From positions 248,001 through 312,000 of the forward strand of contig NZ_JASJND010000001.1 of the NCBI RefSeq assembly GCF_030065535.1: 64,000 nt of DNA. Reading direction: 5' to 3'. The notes beneath the pieces are model-generated. The model was not told where the DNA came from. It did no database searches and worked only from the letters and a program-made list of their open reading frames with translations. This document shows positions 62,544 to 64,000 of the stretch, in pieces (position 1 is the stretch's first letter; each line of letters starts with the position of its first letter). A program made the translations under genes and the position numbers. The DNA comes from Microbacterium dauci. Its GTDB lineage: Bacteria; Actinomycetota; Actinomycetes; Actinomycetales; Microbacteriaceae.

Positions 62544-63832
62544 ATCAGTGCTCCCTCGGTGGTCGGGGTGGAGGGCGGGGTGGGCAGGGCGGAAAGGTCG
62601 AGCACGCTGTCGACCACGCGGCGGCGAACGGCGACGACGCGCCCGTCGCGGATCACGATGCGGTCCGGTGCCCGCTCGGCGAGCGCCTCGGCGACGTGGG
62701 CGGCGCGGACGAGCACGACATCGGCGACATCGCCGACACGACCCCGTGCGGGCGGCAGGCCGAAGGCGGCGCGTCCCCCGCTGGAGCTGACGTGCCATGC
62801 CTCGGCGGGGGTGAGGTGACCGGCGATGACGAGTGCGGAGGCGACGTCGACCATGTCGGCGTTGCCGAGCGGGTTGAACGGGTCCTGCACGTTGTCGCCC
62901 CCGGCGGCGAGCGTGACGCCGGCTGCGATGATCTCGCGCAGGGGAGGGATGCCGCGGGGGGTGGCGACCGGGTGCTGCCAGCCCTGCAGATACAGGTTGG
63001 TCAGCGGGTTGGTGATGATCGAGATGCCTGCGTCGGCGACGGCGGCGAGCGTGCGGCGGCGGGTGTCGGCATCCTGCGTCGACAGGCTCACGCAGTGCCC
63101 GGCGGAGCGGATCACCCCGGCGGGCCAGTGGCGCGTGCGGGCGGCGAGTTCGGCGAGGCCCATGGATGTCGGATCGAGCGTCTCGTCGGTGTGGAGGTCG
63201 ATGCCGAGACCGAACTCCTCGGCGAACGCGGCGGCGCGCTCGAGGTCGGCACTCGGATCGTCGGCGAGGTGGGGGAAGCCTCCGATGAGATCGACGCCGA
63301 GGGCCACCGCTGCGCGCCCGAGGTCGTCGGGGCCGTCGGACGCGCCGGGGCTCGCGACGATCTGCAGGTCGACGACGCCGGCGAACTCGGCGCGCAGCTC
63401 GACGAGCGCGCGTACGCCGCGGAGGGGATCGTCGCCCAGGTGGTAGTTGGTGTGCGAGCGGACGGCCGTGACCCCGGCATGCAGCGCAGCGATCAGGTGT
63501 CGTCGGGCGCCGACCTTGATGTCGTCGGAGGAGTGGTTCTCACCGTGATCGATCCAGCAGGCGATCGCGTCGTCGAGGGATCCCTCGGGCTGGCCGAACG
63601 AGGTCCAGGTATAGCCCTTGTCCAGGTGCGCGTGCAGATCCGCGAGCGGTGGCAACGCGATCCAACCGGACGCGTCGACGGTCTCGCCGAGAACGTCGCC
63701 GGTGGACTCCGACGCGGCCGCATCGACGACGAAGCCTTCTTCGAAGGCCAGGCTCTCGCCGATCTCGCCGCTCGGGGTGAGGCCCGTCAGGGCGGCGATG
63801 CGCTGGCCGGGCTTGAGGAGTTCGGCATCCAT
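62540..63832 (-). CDS. Amidohydrolase, cytosine deaminase-like
   Basis: The 430-residue protein is an amidohydrolase of the CodA/AtzC group. It has an N-terminal beta sandwich, then metal ligands HAHLDK, the barrel motif VRSHTNYHLGDDP, HTDETLD, SAGHCVSLS and GGDNVQDPFNPLG with the catalytic Asp. Family members deaminate cytosine, isocytosine, creatinine or N-substituted triazines. The exact substrate is unknown. ATG 63832 follows GAGGAGG. An ATG 19 codons earlier would start inside the operator palindrome. It leads the operon that imports the substrate. Confidence 0.85.
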   Translation of the reverse strand: MDAELLKPGQRIAALTGLTPSGEIGESLAFEEGFVVDAAASESTGDVLGETVDASGWIALPPLADLHAHLDKGYTWTSFGQPEGSLDDAIACWIDHGENHSSDDIKVGARRHLIAALHAGVTAVRSHTNYHLGDDPLRGVRALVELRAEFAGVVDLQIVASPGASDGPDDLGRAAVALGVDLIGGFPHLADDPSADLERAAAFAEEFGLGIDLHTDETLDPTSMGLAELAARTRHWPAGVIRSAGHCVSLSTQDADTRRRTLAAVADAGISIITNPLTNLYLQGWQHPVATPRGIPPLREIIAAGVTLAAGGDNVQDPFNPLGNADMVDVASALVIAGHLTPAEAWHVSSSGGRAAFGLPPARGRVGDVADVVLVRAAHVAEALAERAPDRIVIRDGRVVAVRRRVVDSVLDLSALPTPPSTPTTEGALI

Positions 63833-63871
63833 CGGGTCGTCCTCCTCGTGCTCTGTCGTGTCGCGGGGTGT

Positions 63872-63888
63872 TGTTGGTATGGCCAACA
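63872..63888. promoter_or_regulatory. Operator palindrome upstream of the amidohydrolase-ABC operon
   Basis: TGTTGG-N5-CCAACA repeats the core of the 27-bp palindrome at 58761-58787. It lies 40 bp upstream of the amidohydrolase start codon, a normal position for a repressor site. It is the second copy in the window. Confidence 0.75.
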
Positions 63889-64000
63889 TCGGGTGAGAAT
63901 CAGTAAACGCTCGACGTGTTTCCTGGCAGGCCTGTCGGGATTGCGGCCGTGTTAAATCCGCGCAACGAGTGCGGCCGACCGGCGCCCCCGCGCACGAGGG
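63889..64000. other. Non-coding end of the window
   Basis: I see no gene in these 112 bases. They hold the upstream promoter region of the amidohydrolase operon and possibly that of a gene beyond the window. No convincing -35/-10 pair is visible. Confidence 0.5.

Overview
The window is a typical high-GC actinobacterial chromosome segment. Gene content and order (dxr, a site-2 protease and ispG near each other; nusA-ylxR-infB-rbfA-truB-ribF; two cold-shock proteins; DUF3027, DUF3263, DUF1206 and DUF3048 proteins; an XPB helicase pair; GTG and TTG starts; TAGGCT-type -10 boxes placed 6 nt before start codons) point to the Micrococcales, family Microbacteriaceae, most likely Microbacterium. That placement is inferred from gene style, not from a database search. 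I see no rRNA, tRNA, CRISPR, insertion sequence or prophage.

Layout. 1-14.7 kb: the end of an FtsK/SpoIIIE-type ATPase, L-asparaginase II, OsmC, an acyltransferase, an FKBP lipoprotein, the isoprenoid genes dxr and ispG, a divergent MurE-like ligase, a YcnI copper-type pair, a RseP/Rip1 protease, a fused anthranilate synthase under a complete trp attenuator, and ACC deaminase with its GntR regulator. 14.7-30.1 kb: an RNB ribonuclease, pyroglutamyl peptidase, proS, a TIGR00730 protein, then the transcription/translation block nusA-ylxR-infB-rbfA, mutY, truB, two small membrane proteins and ribF. 30.1-44.2 kb: deoC, a SNF2 helicase, pfkA, a YdcZ-type transporter, msrB, a LytR_C protein, cspA, a DUF3048 lipoprotein, a CIRCE-controlled lone groEL, a WXG100 protein, an OmpR-type two-component system and a CPBP protease. 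44.2-53 kb: the XPB helicase and its partner, a second cold-shock protein overlapping a DUF3027 gene, serC, a DtxR/IdeR-type regulator, an M23 endopeptidase, a probable 37-residue His-rich micro-ORF that runs into a strong terminator, and an HNH nuclease.

53-63.8 kb is the accessory part and the most interesting. It carries a PNPOx-like flavoprotein, a creatininase-family hydrolase and an FAD oxidase in one overlapping operon; a divergent XRE-cupin regulator; two tandem paralogues that fuse a MetV-like four-cysteine domain to a MetF-like barrel; a formimino-THF cyclodeaminase-like protein; and an overlapping operon of a cytosine-deaminase-like amidohydrolase with a NitT/TauT-type ABC importer. 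Two matching palindromes (TGTTGG-N5-CCAACA) sit in the promoter regions of the MetVF pair/cyclodeaminase and of the amidohydrolase/ABC operon, so these units are probably one regulon. I read it as an import and degradation route for an unknown nitrogenous compound whose carbon is released as a folate-bound one-carbon unit. The substrate is not deducible from the sequence.
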